From positions 1 to 64,000 of the forward strand of contig CALFSV010000094.1 in assembly GCA_937916485.1 (NCBI GenBank): a stretch of 64,000 nucleotides of DNA. The letters are read 5' to 3'. Numbering within the stretch: the first letter of the stretch is position 1; every line of letters starts with the position of its first letter. The DNA comes from an uncultured Paracoccaceae bacterium (GTDB lineage Bacteria; Pseudomonadota; Alphaproteobacteria; Rhodobacterales; Rhodobacteraceae). The position numbers were made by a program, and so were the translations under genes. Of this stretch, positions 7,859 through 17,169 are shown one piece after another. A model generated the notes under the pieces. The model ran no database searches. It was not told the DNA's origin and saw only the letters and a program-made list of their open reading frames with translations.

Positions 7859-9625
7859 ATGGGACAGACGCATCATATGGCCGCATTTCTGGGTGTTGAG
7901 GCATCCTTGACCGGTCGGAGATGGGTTGGACCGACGGTCGAAGAAGACCGCAGGGCCGAGGCGATGTCACAGGCGACCGCCCTGCCCCCGGCCCTGTGCC
8001 GGATCCTGGTGAAACGTGGCGTCGCCCCCATGGACGCCGCCTCCTTCCTGGCCCCTACCCTGCGGGACCTGCTGCCAGATCCAACAGTCCTGAAGGACAT
8101 GCAGATCGCAGCCACCCGGTTCCGTACCGCGGTCGAGCGCGGCGAAAAGGTGGCCGTCTTTGCCGATTACGATGTGGACGGCGGATCGTCTGCTGCGCTT
8201 CTCTTGACATGGTTGTCTCAAATGGGCCTGAAGGCCCAGCTATACATCCCCGACCGGATCGATGAGGGCTACGGGCCCAACGAACCGGCCATGGCCGATC
8301 TTGCCCGCAACAACGATCTAATCGTCTGTGTCGACTGTGGCACCCTAAGCCATGGACCGATCGCGGCGGCCAAGGGCGCTGATGTTATCGTTCTGGACCA
8401 TCACCTTGGGGGGGATACGTTGCCTCCTGCCCTCGCTGTGGTGAACCCGAACCGGCAGGACGAGGATGGCGCCCTTGGTCACCTTTGTGCGGCCACCGTC
8501 GTGTTCCTCATGTTGGTCGAGGTCAACCGCCAGATGCGGGCGGCCGGTAAGGCAGGCCCGGACCTGATGTCGATGCTTGACCTCGTGGCGCTGGCCACGG
8601 TGGCAGATGTGGCCCCTCTGACCGGGGTCAACCGCGCGCTGGTCCGGCAAGGGCTGGCTGTCATGGCCCGGCGGGCGCGTCCCGGCCTCGTCGCCCTTGC
8701 CGATATCGCGGGCATGAACACCGCCCCTCAGGCCTACCATCTGGGCTATCTGCTCGGCCCGCGCATCAACGCGGGCGGCCGCATCGGCAAGGCGGACCTT
8801 GGGGCCCGGCTCTTGTCCACCTCGGATCCGCATGAGGCAGTCGCCCTGGCCGAACGGCTTAACACCCTGAACGCCGAACGGCGCGACATTGAGGCCGCGG
8901 TGCAAGAGGCTGCCATGGCGCAGGCCGAAGCCCGGGGGCTCGACGGCCCGTTGGTCTGGGCGGCGGGGGACGGATGGCACCCGGGGGTCGTCGGCATCGT
9001 AGCGGCCCGCCTGAAAGAGGCGACCAACCGACCGGCCGTGGTCATCGGACTGGACGGGGACGAGGGCAAAGGGTCAGGGCGGTCCGTGACCGGAATCGAT
9101 CTTGGCGCGTCAATCCACATGCTGGCGGCCGAAGGGCTGCTGATTAAGGGCGGCGGGCACAGAATGGCCGCCGGCCTGACCGTATCGCGCGAGGGGCTGG
9201 AGGCCGCAATGGAGCGGCTGGGCGCCTTGTTGGCACGGCAGGGTGCCGACGCCTTGGGGCCGGGCGACCTGCGGCTGGACGGCCTCCTTATGCCCGGTGC
9301 GGCCACGGTGGACCTGGTCGAACAGATCGAAACAGCCGGGCCCTTCGGTGCTGGCGCCCCCGCGCCCCGCTTTGTCTTTCCAGACATGATGATCCACGCC
9401 GCCCGGCGGGTCGGCGCGAACCACATCAAGGTCACCTGCGGAGACGGGCTGGGCGCCCGAATCGACGCCATCTGTTTCGGTGCATTCGACGGCCCGATCG
9501 GCCCGAAACTTGAGGGTCACAGCGGCGCCCGGTTCCATCTGGCTGGGCGAATTGAGGTAAATCTCTGGCAAGGCCGCAAGTCCGTGCAGTTGCGGCTCGA
9601 AGACGTCGCGGCCGCCGCGCGGTGA
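7859..9625 (+). CDS. recJ: Single-stranded-DNA exonuclease RecJ
   Basis: 588 residues, normal for RecJ. It degrades single-stranded DNA 5' to 3' in recombination and mismatch repair. DHH phosphoesterase motifs are visible: DYDVDGG (about 102-108), CVDCGT (about 158), VLDHHLGG (about 177-184), and the DHHA1 motif KGGGHRMAAG (about 430-439). A C-terminal OB-like part follows. The start is uncertain: ATG 7859 or ATG 7877, neither with a strong ribosome site. It is independent of the glpX hairpin upstream and is followed by tRNA-Glu on the same strand. Confidence 0.93.
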   Translation: MGQTHHMAAFLGVEASLTGRRWVGPTVEEDRRAEAMSQATALPPALCRILVKRGVAPMDAASFLAPTLRDLLPDPTVLKDMQIAATRFRTAVERGEKVAVFADYDVDGGSSAALLLTWLSQMGLKAQLYIPDRIDEGYGPNEPAMADLARNNDLIVCVDCGTLSHGPIAAAKGADVIVLDHHLGGDTLPPALAVVNPNRQDEDGALGHLCAATVVFLMLVEVNRQMRAAGKAGPDLMSMLDLVALATVADVAPLTGVNRALVRQGLAVMARRARPGLVALADIAGMNTAPQAYHLGYLLGPRINAGGRIGKADLGARLLSTSDPHEAVALAERLNTLNAERRDIEAAVQEAAMAQAEARGLDGPLVWAAGDGWHPGVVGIVAARLKEATNRPAVVIGLDGDEGKGSGRSVTGIDLGASIHMLAAEGLLIKGGGHRMAAGLTVSREGLEAAMERLGALLARQGADALGPGDLRLDGLLMPGAATVDLVEQIETAGPFGAGAPAPRFVFPDMMIHAARRVGANHIKVTCGDGLGARIDAICFGAFDGPIGPKLEGHSGARFHLAGRIEVNLWQGRKSVQLRLEDVAAAAR

Positions 9626-9721
9626 ACCTAAGAAAAAGGTCTGGCAACCGCGCAGATTTTCATACGAATCCCCTTGCCCTCGACACAGGGTTTGCCTAAA
9701 AGCCGCGACACTGCCTAGTGT

Positions 9722-9796
9722 GGCCCGTTCGTCTATCGGTTAGGACGCCAGGTTTTCAACCTGGAAAGAGGGGTTCGATTCCCCTACGGGCTGCCA
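9722..9796 (+). tRNA. tRNA-Glu (anticodon TTC)
   Basis: A 75-base gene including an encoded CCA end. The acceptor stem GGCCCGT pairs with ACGGGCT (with a terminal G-T pair), then discriminator G and CCA. The anticodon stem CCAGG/CCTGG encloses the loop TTTTCAA, giving anticodon TTC (Glu). The T-arm GGGG-TTCGATT-CCCC is intact. Accessory DNA begins right after its 3' end, a common integration site, though no integrase is seen. Confidence 0.96.
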
Positions 9797-10312
9797 CCTT
9801 ATTTCAAAAATATAGTGCACCTCAGGGACTTAGTTGGACCTGCAGATTATGCTGCCGAAAATTTGCAAAACATGTTGCGCTTGGCACTATCTCCGAACGT
9901 CCATGCGAAGACCGGCATCATATTCTGGCAACATCGCGTCCACCTTCCTCAATGATCTTGGGGCAAAGGCCGGTAAGCGTTTGGTCTGGAACGCCGCCAG
10001 GGAGGCAAAGAGCGCAAGAACCTGCAAGTGACGCCCTGCACGGCGGCCGGAACAGAGGCTCTCACAGCAGCTTTCCAAGTTTCGGCACTTGATCGTTCAT
10101 TCACCGATAGAAACAAGCCTTAGCCCAAGACCGACAAAGCCTGAAACTCTGTTCGGCAGACACCCGGAACCTGTGCAGGCCAGCGCGACACGAAAACCTC
10201 CCGCTGGATGGCGTCATCGTCCGCTGACCGTGCGGGATTTCGTTTTCTATTTCTGAGTTTCGCGCTATTCATCTCGGAGTTGTGTTCCGTGTTTTAACCA
10301 GTAGCAGTGGTA
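9797..10312. other. Gene-free stretch after tRNA-Glu
   Basis: About 515 bases with no supportable gene on either strand; the short open frames have no motif or ribosome site. The composition is less GC-rich than the core genes. It may be remnant DNA at the left edge of an inserted segment that includes the restriction-modification gene. I found no second copy of the tRNA 3' end in the window that would mark the other edge. Confidence 0.45.
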
Positions 10313-12430
10313 ATGAGTGCAAGCGTCGAAGACTTCATAGGGCACTGGTCCAAGTCCGGTGGCAGCGAAATGGCAAATGCCCAAAGCTTTGCCAACGACC
10401 TGACCGTATTGCTTGGGGTGCCAAAGCCAAAACCCGCCACGAGCGATGGCCAGAACGATGACTACCGGTTCGAGCGGCCGGTAACATTCACCCATACCGG
10501 GCGGGTGAGGCGCGGACGGATCGACCTCTACAAGAAGCATTGCTTTGTGTTGGAGGCCAAACAGTTCAGCGACGCTGGCCGCACCACGGATCAGAACCAA
10601 CTCGCCCTGCTGACCGAGGACGGTTCCCCCCACAGACAAGCCGGGCATGGGGCCCGAGGCACCGCACGGTTCGATGACACCATGCTCAAGGCCCGCAATC
10701 AGGCCGACAGTTACGCCCGCGCTGTCAGCAAAGAGGACGGTTGGCCGCCCTTCCTGCTTGTCGTCGATGTCGGCAATGTCATTGAGGTCTACGCCGACTT
10801 CTCGCGCCAAGGGCAAGGCTACAACCAGTTTCCGGACGGCAACCGGTATCGGATCACGCTTGACGATCTGCGCAACGACGACACACGCACAATGCTGGCC
10901 GCGATCTGGGACGATCCCTATTCGCTCGACCCATCGCTCAAGGCCGCGCGCGTCACCCGGGACATTGCCGCCCACCTGGCCGAGCTTGGCAAAAGCTTCG
11001 AAAACCAGGGGCACGACAGCATCACCGTCGCCCGTTTTCTCATGCGCTGCCTTTTCTCGATGTTCGCCGAGGATGTGGAGCTGATCCCCAAGGACAGCTT
11101 CACCGACCTCCTGCACAAGCTCAGAGGGCACCCGCAGGACGCCGAACACGCCCTCGCCGGTCTGTGGGAGGCTATGGACAAGGGCGACTTTGCGCACGCC
11201 TTCATGACCAAGGTCAAACGCTTCAACGGTGGGCTGTTCAAGGACCCCTCTGCCCTGCCCCTCAACACCCTGCAACTGGGCCTGCTGATCGAGGCGGCCG
11301 AGGCGGACTGGAAACAGGTCGAACCCGCGATCTTCGGCACGCTCCTCGAACGCGCCCTCGACAAACGCCAGCGGCACAAGCTGGGCGCGCATTACACGCC
11401 ACGCGCCTATGTGGAACGGCTGGTCACGCCCACGATCATGGAGCCGCTGCGCGAGGACTGGCGCAATGTCCAAACCGCCGTGCAGCGCCTGACCGCGGAC
11501 GGCAAATCCGGTGACGCCCTGCAACTCGTCCGCGACTTTCACACAAGACTGTGCGAGATCCGCGTGCTCGACCCCGCCTGCGGGTCGGGCAACTTCCTCT
11601 ATGTCGCGCTTGAGATGATGAAGCGGCTGGAGGGCGAGGTGACCGCGCTCATGTCCGAACTGGGCGAAACGCAAACCAGTTTCATCACCGTGGACCCGCA
11701 CCAGTTTCTGGGGATCGAGCTGAACCCATGGGCGGCGAATGTGGCCGAGTTGGTGTTGTGGATCGGTTATCTGCAATGGCACTTTCGCACCTATGGCACC
11801 GCCGCCCCGTCCGAGCCTGTGCTGCGCGACTTCAAGAACATCCACCAGGGCGATGCCGTGTTGGAATGGTCCGAACGGACCCCGCGCATCGACGACACCG
11901 GCACCCCTGTCACCCGCTGGGACGGCGTGACGACCATCCGCCATCAGGTGACGGGGAAAGAAGTGCCAGACCCCGACGCCCGCATCGCCGTCTATGACTA
12001 CGCCAAACCCCGCGCGACCAAATGGCCAGAGGCAGAGTTCATCGTTGGTAACCCGCCCTTTATCGGGGCCTCACGGCTGCGCGACAGTCTGGGCGATGGC
12101 TATGTCGAGGCGCTGTGGAAGGCCTATCCAAAGATGCCGCAAAGCGCGGACCTTGTGATGTTCTGGTGGGAAAAGGCCGCCTTGGCGGCGCGGAGCTGGA
12201 ACCCCAAGACCGGCAAGGGTACCCGCCGCTTTGGCCTGATCACCACGAACAGCCTGCGCCAGACCTTCAACCGCCGCGTGCTGGAACCACATCTGAACGA
12301 TCCGAAAAAGCCGCTCTCGCTGCTATATGCGATCCCTGATCACCCTTGGGTGGATAGCGGTAAGGGTGATGCAGATGTTCGGATCGGTATGACCGTGGGG
12401 GCGGCGGGCAATCGCGCGGGCGGTTGCTGA
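10313..12430 (+). CDS. MmeI-like restriction-modification enzyme, N-terminal fragment (frameshifted)
   Basis: 705 residues of a protein whose rest continues in another frame. The N-terminal nuclease motif D71-x9-E81-A-K83 (GRID...LEAK) matches the PD-(D/E)xK spacing of MmeI-type (type IIL/IIG) enzymes. The adenine-N6 methyltransferase core follows: motif I DPACGSGNFL near 420 and motif IV NPPF near 578. The frame ends in a short out-of-frame tail at TGA 12428-12430. Adding one C in the run around 12415-12423 would restore a single protein of about 1,150 codons reading ...AGRLLTV. A GTG at 10307 is an alternative start; no good ribosome site is seen. Catalytic motifs remain, but target recognition is lost. 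Confidence 0.8.
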   Translation: MSASVEDFIGHWSKSGGSEMANAQSFANDLTVLLGVPKPKPATSDGQNDDYRFERPVTFTHTGRVRRGRIDLYKKHCFVLEAKQFSDAGRTTDQNQLALLTEDGSPHRQAGHGARGTARFDDTMLKARNQADSYARAVSKEDGWPPFLLVVDVGNVIEVYADFSRQGQGYNQFPDGNRYRITLDDLRNDDTRTMLAAIWDDPYSLDPSLKAARVTRDIAAHLAELGKSFENQGHDSITVARFLMRCLFSMFAEDVELIPKDSFTDLLHKLRGHPQDAEHALAGLWEAMDKGDFAHAFMTKVKRFNGGLFKDPSALPLNTLQLGLLIEAAEADWKQVEPAIFGTLLERALDKRQRHKLGAHYTPRAYVERLVTPTIMEPLREDWRNVQTAVQRLTADGKSGDALQLVRDFHTRLCEIRVLDPACGSGNFLYVALEMMKRLEGEVTALMSELGETQTSFITVDPHQFLGIELNPWAANVAELVLWIGYLQWHFRTYGTAAPSEPVLRDFKNIHQGDAVLEWSERTPRIDDTGTPVTRWDGVTTIRHQVTGKEVPDPDARIAVYDYAKPRATKWPEAEFIVGNPPFIGASRLRDSLGDGYVEALWKAYPKMPQSADLVMFWWEKAALAARSWNPKTGKGTRRFGLITTNSLRQTFNRRVLEPHLNDPKKPLSLLYAIPDHPWVDSGKGDADVRIGMTVGAAGNRAGGC

Positions 12431-13761
12431 CCGTGGCCAGCGAGAGCCGCGAAAAGAGCGAGGCGGATGGACGTGCGGTGACCTTTGACCACCAGATCGG
12501 CAAGGTTTTTGCGAATTTGCAGATTGGGGCGGATGTGGCGGGGGCCAAATCGCTTCTGGCGAATGAAAAGCTGGCGACCCGTGGGGTGATGCTTTTCGGA
12601 TCAGGCTTCATTGTGAGCCAAGAGCGCGCCCGCGAACTGGGCTTCGGATCAGACGAATTCGCCAACCATGTTATTAAGCACTATCGAAATGGGCGGGATC
12701 TACTTGCGACCTCAAGAGGCGTGATGGTCATTGATCTCTTCGGATACAATGAACAGGAACTTCGCAAGCAATCACCGGGCATCTACCAAGACGTGAAAGA
12801 CAATGTTTGGCCTGAACGGTCCCAGAATAATCGCAAGTGGAGACGGGAGAACTGGTGGCTTTTTGGTGAGCCGCTAAGCACGTTTCGGCCTGCACTTGAG
12901 GGCTTGCAGCGTTTCATTGTTACGGTTGAAACTTCAAAACACCGGACATTCCAATTCTTGGATGGTCAGGTGATGCCTGACAACAAATTGGTGGCATTTG
13001 CACTTGAGGACGCCGCGAACCTTTCGGTTCTGAGCAGTTACGTCCATCAGTGTTGGTGCCTCGCTCAAGGCACGGTTCTGGAAGATCGTCCTGTTTACCC
13101 AAAAACACAGTGCTTCGACACATTCCCCTTCCCAGACCTCACCGACCCGCAACGCACCCATCTCCGCCAGCTTGGCGAAGACCTCGACGCCCATCGCAAG
13201 CGGCAGCAGGCAGCGCACCCCAAGCTGACCCTGACCCAGATGTATAACGTGCTGGAAAAGCTGCGCGCGGGCGAGGCGATCGAGGGCAAGGACCGCGAGA
13301 TTTATGACCAAGGCCTGATCGGTATCCTGCGCGACCTGCACGACCAGATCGACGCGGCGGTGGCGGATGCCTATGGCTGGCCCGTGGACCTGAGCGACGA
13401 AGAGATCCTGCTGCGCCTCGTCGCCCTCAACAAGGAACGGGCCGAGGAAGAGGCGCGCGGCCATATCCGCTGGCTGCGCCCCGATTACCAGAACCCAACC
13501 GGCGCAGGGGCCGTATCGGGCAAAACCAGCGAAATGGACCTTGGCGCGGTGACGAAGGTGGAAAAGGCGGCCTGGCCCAAAGCCCTCCCCGACCAGATCG
13601 CCGCCGTCCGCGAGGCCCTGTCCGAAATGGGCGAAGCCACCCCCGACCAAATCGCCCGCCGCTTCCTGCGCGCCCGGTCTGCGACAGTGCGCCCCTTGCT
13701 CGAAAGCCTTGCTGCCCTTGGACAAGCCGAGGTCATGGATAGCGACCGCTTCGCGGCGTGA
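12424..13761 (+). CDS. MmeI-like enzyme, C-terminal target-recognition fragment (frameshifted)
   Basis: About 445 residues in the +1 frame relative to the upstream fragment, overlapping it by seven bases. It continues the methyltransferase fold (LLTVASESREKSE) and then the target-recognition domain (about 12,650-13,130) and a helical C-terminal domain. A TTG at 12424 is the first possible start, but no ribosome site precedes it, so it is probably not made alone. The recognition part is only about 48% GC (87 of 180 bases in 12661-12840), against about 60-65% on the flanks, as expected for exchanged recognition modules. The break is a natural one-base deletion or a sequencing error. Confidence 0.75.
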   Translation: MLTVASESREKSEADGRAVTFDHQIGKVFANLQIGADVAGAKSLLANEKLATRGVMLFGSGFIVSQERARELGFGSDEFANHVIKHYRNGRDLLATSRGVMVIDLFGYNEQELRKQSPGIYQDVKDNVWPERSQNNRKWRRENWWLFGEPLSTFRPALEGLQRFIVTVETSKHRTFQFLDGQVMPDNKLVAFALEDAANLSVLSSYVHQCWCLAQGTVLEDRPVYPKTQCFDTFPFPDLTDPQRTHLRQLGEDLDAHRKRQQAAHPKLTLTQMYNVLEKLRAGEAIEGKDREIYDQGLIGILRDLHDQIDAAVADAYGWPVDLSDEEILLRLVALNKERAEEEARGHIRWLRPDYQNPTGAGAVSGKTSEMDLGAVTKVEKAAWPKALPDQIAAVREALSEMGEATPDQIARRFLRARSATVRPLLESLAALGQAEVMDSDRFAA

Positions 13762-13872
13762 GGTTGGATGGGCCAATCTCCTGGGGTTCTGGAAGATGCC
13801 CAGCCGCGAAAAGGCCGATAGCAGCCGACGAGGCAAAACTCTGGGCGGGTGGACCCGCCCAGAGCGTTACGA

Positions 13873-16800
13873 TCAAAGGCCGAAGTCAGACGTTGTCAGG
13901 GTGAGGTCGGTCTTGACGTTGAGGGTGAAGTCCGCAGCAGCCGATGTGGTCGATCCTTCGATCACGGCGTAGGTGCCATCGTCGCGGGCCTCGTAAGAGA
14001 CAGACAGCTGCCCGGCTCCGGTCAATCCACCGGTGACAAGGGTGAAAGCCCCGTCGCCCGCGGCAGCACCATTGGCATCGATGAAGCTCAGGTCGATCAT
14101 GTCACCGGCCACAAAGTTCATGATGGTGTCGCCATTCGCATCGTCGGAGGTCTGGAAGCGGAAGATGTCGTTGCCGTCCCCACCATCCATCACGTTGACC
14201 ACCTCGTTGGCGACGATCGTGTCGTCACCCGAACCTGTCACGACATTCTCGATCTCGGTGATCGTGTCCCGCCAGGTCTGCGAGCTCTGTGTGAAACCGG
14301 CCCGGAAGTCGACCATGATGTTGGCCGTGATTGCCGACATATCGAGCGTGTCCACTCCGACATTACCCGTGCCGTCGTCACCGACATAGATGTCCGCACG
14401 GTCGCCGATCGACGCCACGAAAGTATCGTCGCCCTCACCGCCGTACAGCTGGTCATGCGACCCGCCACCCGTCAGCACGTCATTGCCGATGCCGCCGTAC
14501 AACTCATCACGAGAGCCGCCGCCGTCGAGCATATCGTTGCCGGTGCCGCCGTAGAGGACGTCGTCGTAGGTGCCACCAAAAAGCTGGTCGTCCCCGCTGC
14601 CGCCCGTGAGGTTGTCAGTGTGACGGCCACCGTACAACTGGTCGTTGTCTGCACCACCGTCCATGACATCCCGACCAGCCTGGCCGAACATCACGTCGTC
14701 GCCCGCACCGCCCTGCATGAGGGTATCGGAACCTCTGTGGCCGTAGAACACATCATCACCGCTGGTCGCCAGAACCGTGAAGTCCTGACCGCCCCTGTCA
14801 CCGGTTACGACGTTGAACGACTTTTCATAGGCACCGCCATCCGGACCGGTGACTTTCACCACGATTGTATAGGTCGAGTTCGGCGTGAAATCGTTGCCCG
14901 ACTTCGCCAGTTCGCCAGTGGAGCTAAGCGAAAATCCTGCCGAGGTGCCGGAAATCAACTTGTAGGTCGACCCTTCCAGCCCGCCGGTATGGGACAGCTG
15001 GGCAATGACGTCACCGATGCCGGGCAGACCCCACTGGTCAGGCTCTACCGCGCCCCATGCGATGTCCGAGGCGGCCATCGGAAGGTTGATGTTCGTGACG
15101 TCAAAGATCGTGCTGTCAAAGCCGTTCAGGCTTGAGTTGCGCGCCACGATGTTGGCGAAATTGGCTTTCTCGCCAAACGCCTGGTAGAAGTCGAAGTTGT
15201 CGAACTGCTCCAGATAATAAAACCGGTCGCCTTCCTGCAGGCGGTCGAGTTGCTCGTGAATGACGACCCAGAAGGTCTGACCGACCATGCCGCCAAGGAC
15301 GTGGCTCTCAGCCAGGCCGCCAACCCACATATCGACGCGGTCGATACCGCTCACGATCTTGCTGCCGCCCGGTCCATCTGTCAGCGCAATATCCGGGTTG
15401 ACCGCCACGAAAGCGTCGATGTCCTCTTGCGTGGACAAAACCAGGTCTGGATAGGCCTCCTGAAACTGAGCAATCACCGTGTCGCTCAGGCCGTTCCGGG
15501 CCTGGAAGTCGGCCCAGTCTGTGTAAGGGGACAGGTCTCCGGCGAAACCGACGGTTTCCGAGATATAGGGATTGGTCGATGCGGCCAGATCGGCACGGAT
15601 CTGGTTCAGCGTGCCCAATCCGACGTCCCATCCGCGTGCCACGTTAAAGGCAAAGAGGTCCGCGTTGATCCGCACAAGGTCGTTGCGGACAGCGTCGACA
15701 ATGTTGAAGTCAACCTCTTCCGCGACCTGAGAGGCGTTGCCCGCGATGATCGCCGCGGCCCCATGCTCGGTATAGCCGGGCTGCGGCACATAGCCCGCGG
15801 GCAAGGGGGCCGTGAAAGCCTCAGGTGCGTTTGTCGGGTTGAGGAAGGCATCAAAGAGCGACACTTCAAACGGCTGACCATCAGGACCAATGATCTGTAG
15901 CGTCTCTCCGATCAGCGAATGGCCGAACCGGTAGGCCGCGGCCGCAAATTCATGGCTGATGCTGGCATCGGCCTGATCGTTGTAGCCGTTCCGACCGTGG
16001 TCACCCGCGCCCCGCATGCCGCCCAGCAACATGTCGGCAAAGTCGGTGAAAATGGCCCGCTGGTAGTCGCTGATGTTTAGCAGCTTGGCCGCCTGAAACA
16101 CCTCGTCTGCTGTGCCGTCAAAGCCTTGTGCGACAAGGTTTTCGACATGGAAGTTGTGGTTACGGGCCCAGATCGTGTGAATGGCGGTCAGGCCGATGTT
16201 TTCATTGGCACGGCCATCGCCTGCGATCCGATGGTCAAGCAGGTTCATAAAGGGGTTGGTGTCGAGCAGCAGCGCATGCCCAGACCCCATGAAGTTGTTG
16301 GCCATTGCGGCGACCTGTGCGCCGTTGATCGCGCCGGTCCCGGCGTCAACAAGGCCAGGGAAAGCATCCCGGAAGGCCTGCGCCCCACCCGGAAGCGATG
16401 GGTCGCGGAAGATGGTATTGGCCTCCCAGTGATGCTCGATCAGGTCGCGCAGGGTCGGCAGAAGGGTAAAGGTCGGGTCGGACGGATCGGGCTCGCCATT
16501 CAGAAGTAACATCCCGAAACCTTGCGCGCCGTCGCTTTCACGCAGGAACTGGCCCACCAACTCATGCGAGCCGTAGGCCTGGTTCTGGTCGACGAAAGGC
16601 GAGGTCTTGTTGATATGGACAGGCAGCCCGTCGATCCCAAGTACCGCGATTTCGCCGCGCGTCAGGTCGGCGGGATTGTCGGAAAACGGACCACGCTCCA
16701 TCCCCGGGCCACCGATCGCGATAGTACCATTTTCGGGGTTCTTGGGGATAAACGTAAGGCCGTGATCGAAGTACTGGCCGAAACCGGTGAAGAGCGAGTT

Positions 16801-17169
16801 GGCGTTCTTGGAATTGGTTCCAAGATTGGCTTCTTGATCGCCAAGCGTGTTCGAGATGGCCCGCGGGTCAAGACCGTCAAAGATCGGGTTGACGTCGAAA
16901 TTGCCGATCCCGGCGCTGTAGTCACCATAGCGCGCATCGGTAAGCCGAATGAACGGCTGGTCGGCTGCCCCGTAGCCCGGATTGTCGATGTTGTTTCCAA
17001 AACCGCTCAGGGTCCGGATCCCTGTAGAGTTGAGTGTGTCGTCGGTGCCGGGAACTGCCGGCAGACCCCGCACGAGGTTCAAAAGCCCCTCAAGATCTGC
17101 CGCGGTGAGGGTAAAGTTCCCGTTTGCGACGTTGTCGTTCAAGATCGGGCCAATGAGCTCGGGATCCAT
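13873..17169 (-). CDS. Secreted haem peroxidase (animal-peroxidase family) with RTX repeats
   Basis: 1,098 residues. The N-terminal two thirds is an animal-type haem peroxidase: distal histidine motif GQYFDHGLTF (His136), ARNHN near 330, and the proximal-ligand motif YRFGHSLI near 415. A late GDRFYYLEQF block is also typical. A cadherin-like linker (about 720-795) leads to glycine/aspartate nonapeptide RTX repeats (about 800-930) that bind calcium. An uncleaved C-terminal domain follows, typical of type I secretion. No N-terminal signal peptide is present, which fits export by a type I system, but no such exporter is in the window. The ATG at 17169 has GGAGG seven bases upstream. It may act in halide oxidation, defence or surface chemistry; the substrate is unknown. 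Confidence 0.88.
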   Translation of the reverse strand: MDPELIGPILNDNVANGNFTLTAADLEGLLNLVRGLPAVPGTDDTLNSTGIRTLSGFGNNIDNPGYGAADQPFIRLTDARYGDYSAGIGNFDVNPIFDGLDPRAISNTLGDQEANLGTNSKNANSLFTGFGQYFDHGLTFIPKNPENGTIAIGGPGMERGPFSDNPADLTRGEIAVLGIDGLPVHINKTSPFVDQNQAYGSHELVGQFLRESDGAQGFGMLLLNGEPDPSDPTFTLLPTLRDLIEHHWEANTIFRDPSLPGGAQAFRDAFPGLVDAGTGAINGAQVAAMANNFMGSGHALLLDTNPFMNLLDHRIAGDGRANENIGLTAIHTIWARNHNFHVENLVAQGFDGTADEVFQAAKLLNISDYQRAIFTDFADMLLGGMRGAGDHGRNGYNDQADASISHEFAAAAYRFGHSLIGETLQIIGPDGQPFEVSLFDAFLNPTNAPEAFTAPLPAGYVPQPGYTEHGAAAIIAGNASQVAEEVDFNIVDAVRNDLVRINADLFAFNVARGWDVGLGTLNQIRADLAASTNPYISETVGFAGDLSPYTDWADFQARNGLSDTVIAQFQEAYPDLVLSTQEDIDAFVAVNPDIALTDGPGGSKIVSGIDRVDMWVGGLAESHVLGGMVGQTFWVVIHEQLDRLQEGDRFYYLEQFDNFDFYQAFGEKANFANIVARNSSLNGFDSTIFDVTNINLPMAASDIAWGAVEPDQWGLPGIGDVIAQLSHTGGLEGSTYKLISGTSAGFSLSSTGELAKSGNDFTPNSTYTIVVKVTGPDGGAYEKSFNVVTGDRGGQDFTVLATSGDDVFYGHRGSDTLMQGGAGDDVMFGQAGRDVMDGGADNDQLYGGRHTDNLTGGSGDDQLFGGTYDDVLYGGTGNDMLDGGGSRDELYGGIGNDVLTGGGSHDQLYGGEGDDTFVASIGDRADIYVGDDGTGNVGVDTLDMSAITANIMVDFRAGFTQSSQTWRDTITEIENVVTGSGDDTIVANEVVNVMDGGDGNDIFRFQTSDDANGDTIMNFVAGDMIDLSFIDANGAAAGDGAFTLVTGGLTGAGQLSVSYEARDDGTYAVIEGSTTSAAADFTLNVKTDLTLTTSDFGL

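Noticed and set aside
9718..10092. 124-residue open frame across the tRNA
   Set aside because: It runs straight through tRNA-Glu and has no motif, so it is an accidental frame.
10265..11944. 559-residue antisense open frame
   Set aside because: Lies opposite the methyltransferase gene, which has clear catalytic motifs; long antisense frames are common in high-GC DNA.
14380..14760. Regular spaced repeats that could suggest a CRISPR array
   Set aside because: They are about 27-base units encoding the Gly/Asp nonapeptide RTX repeats of the peroxidase, all in frame and degenerate; no identical repeats with unique spacers.
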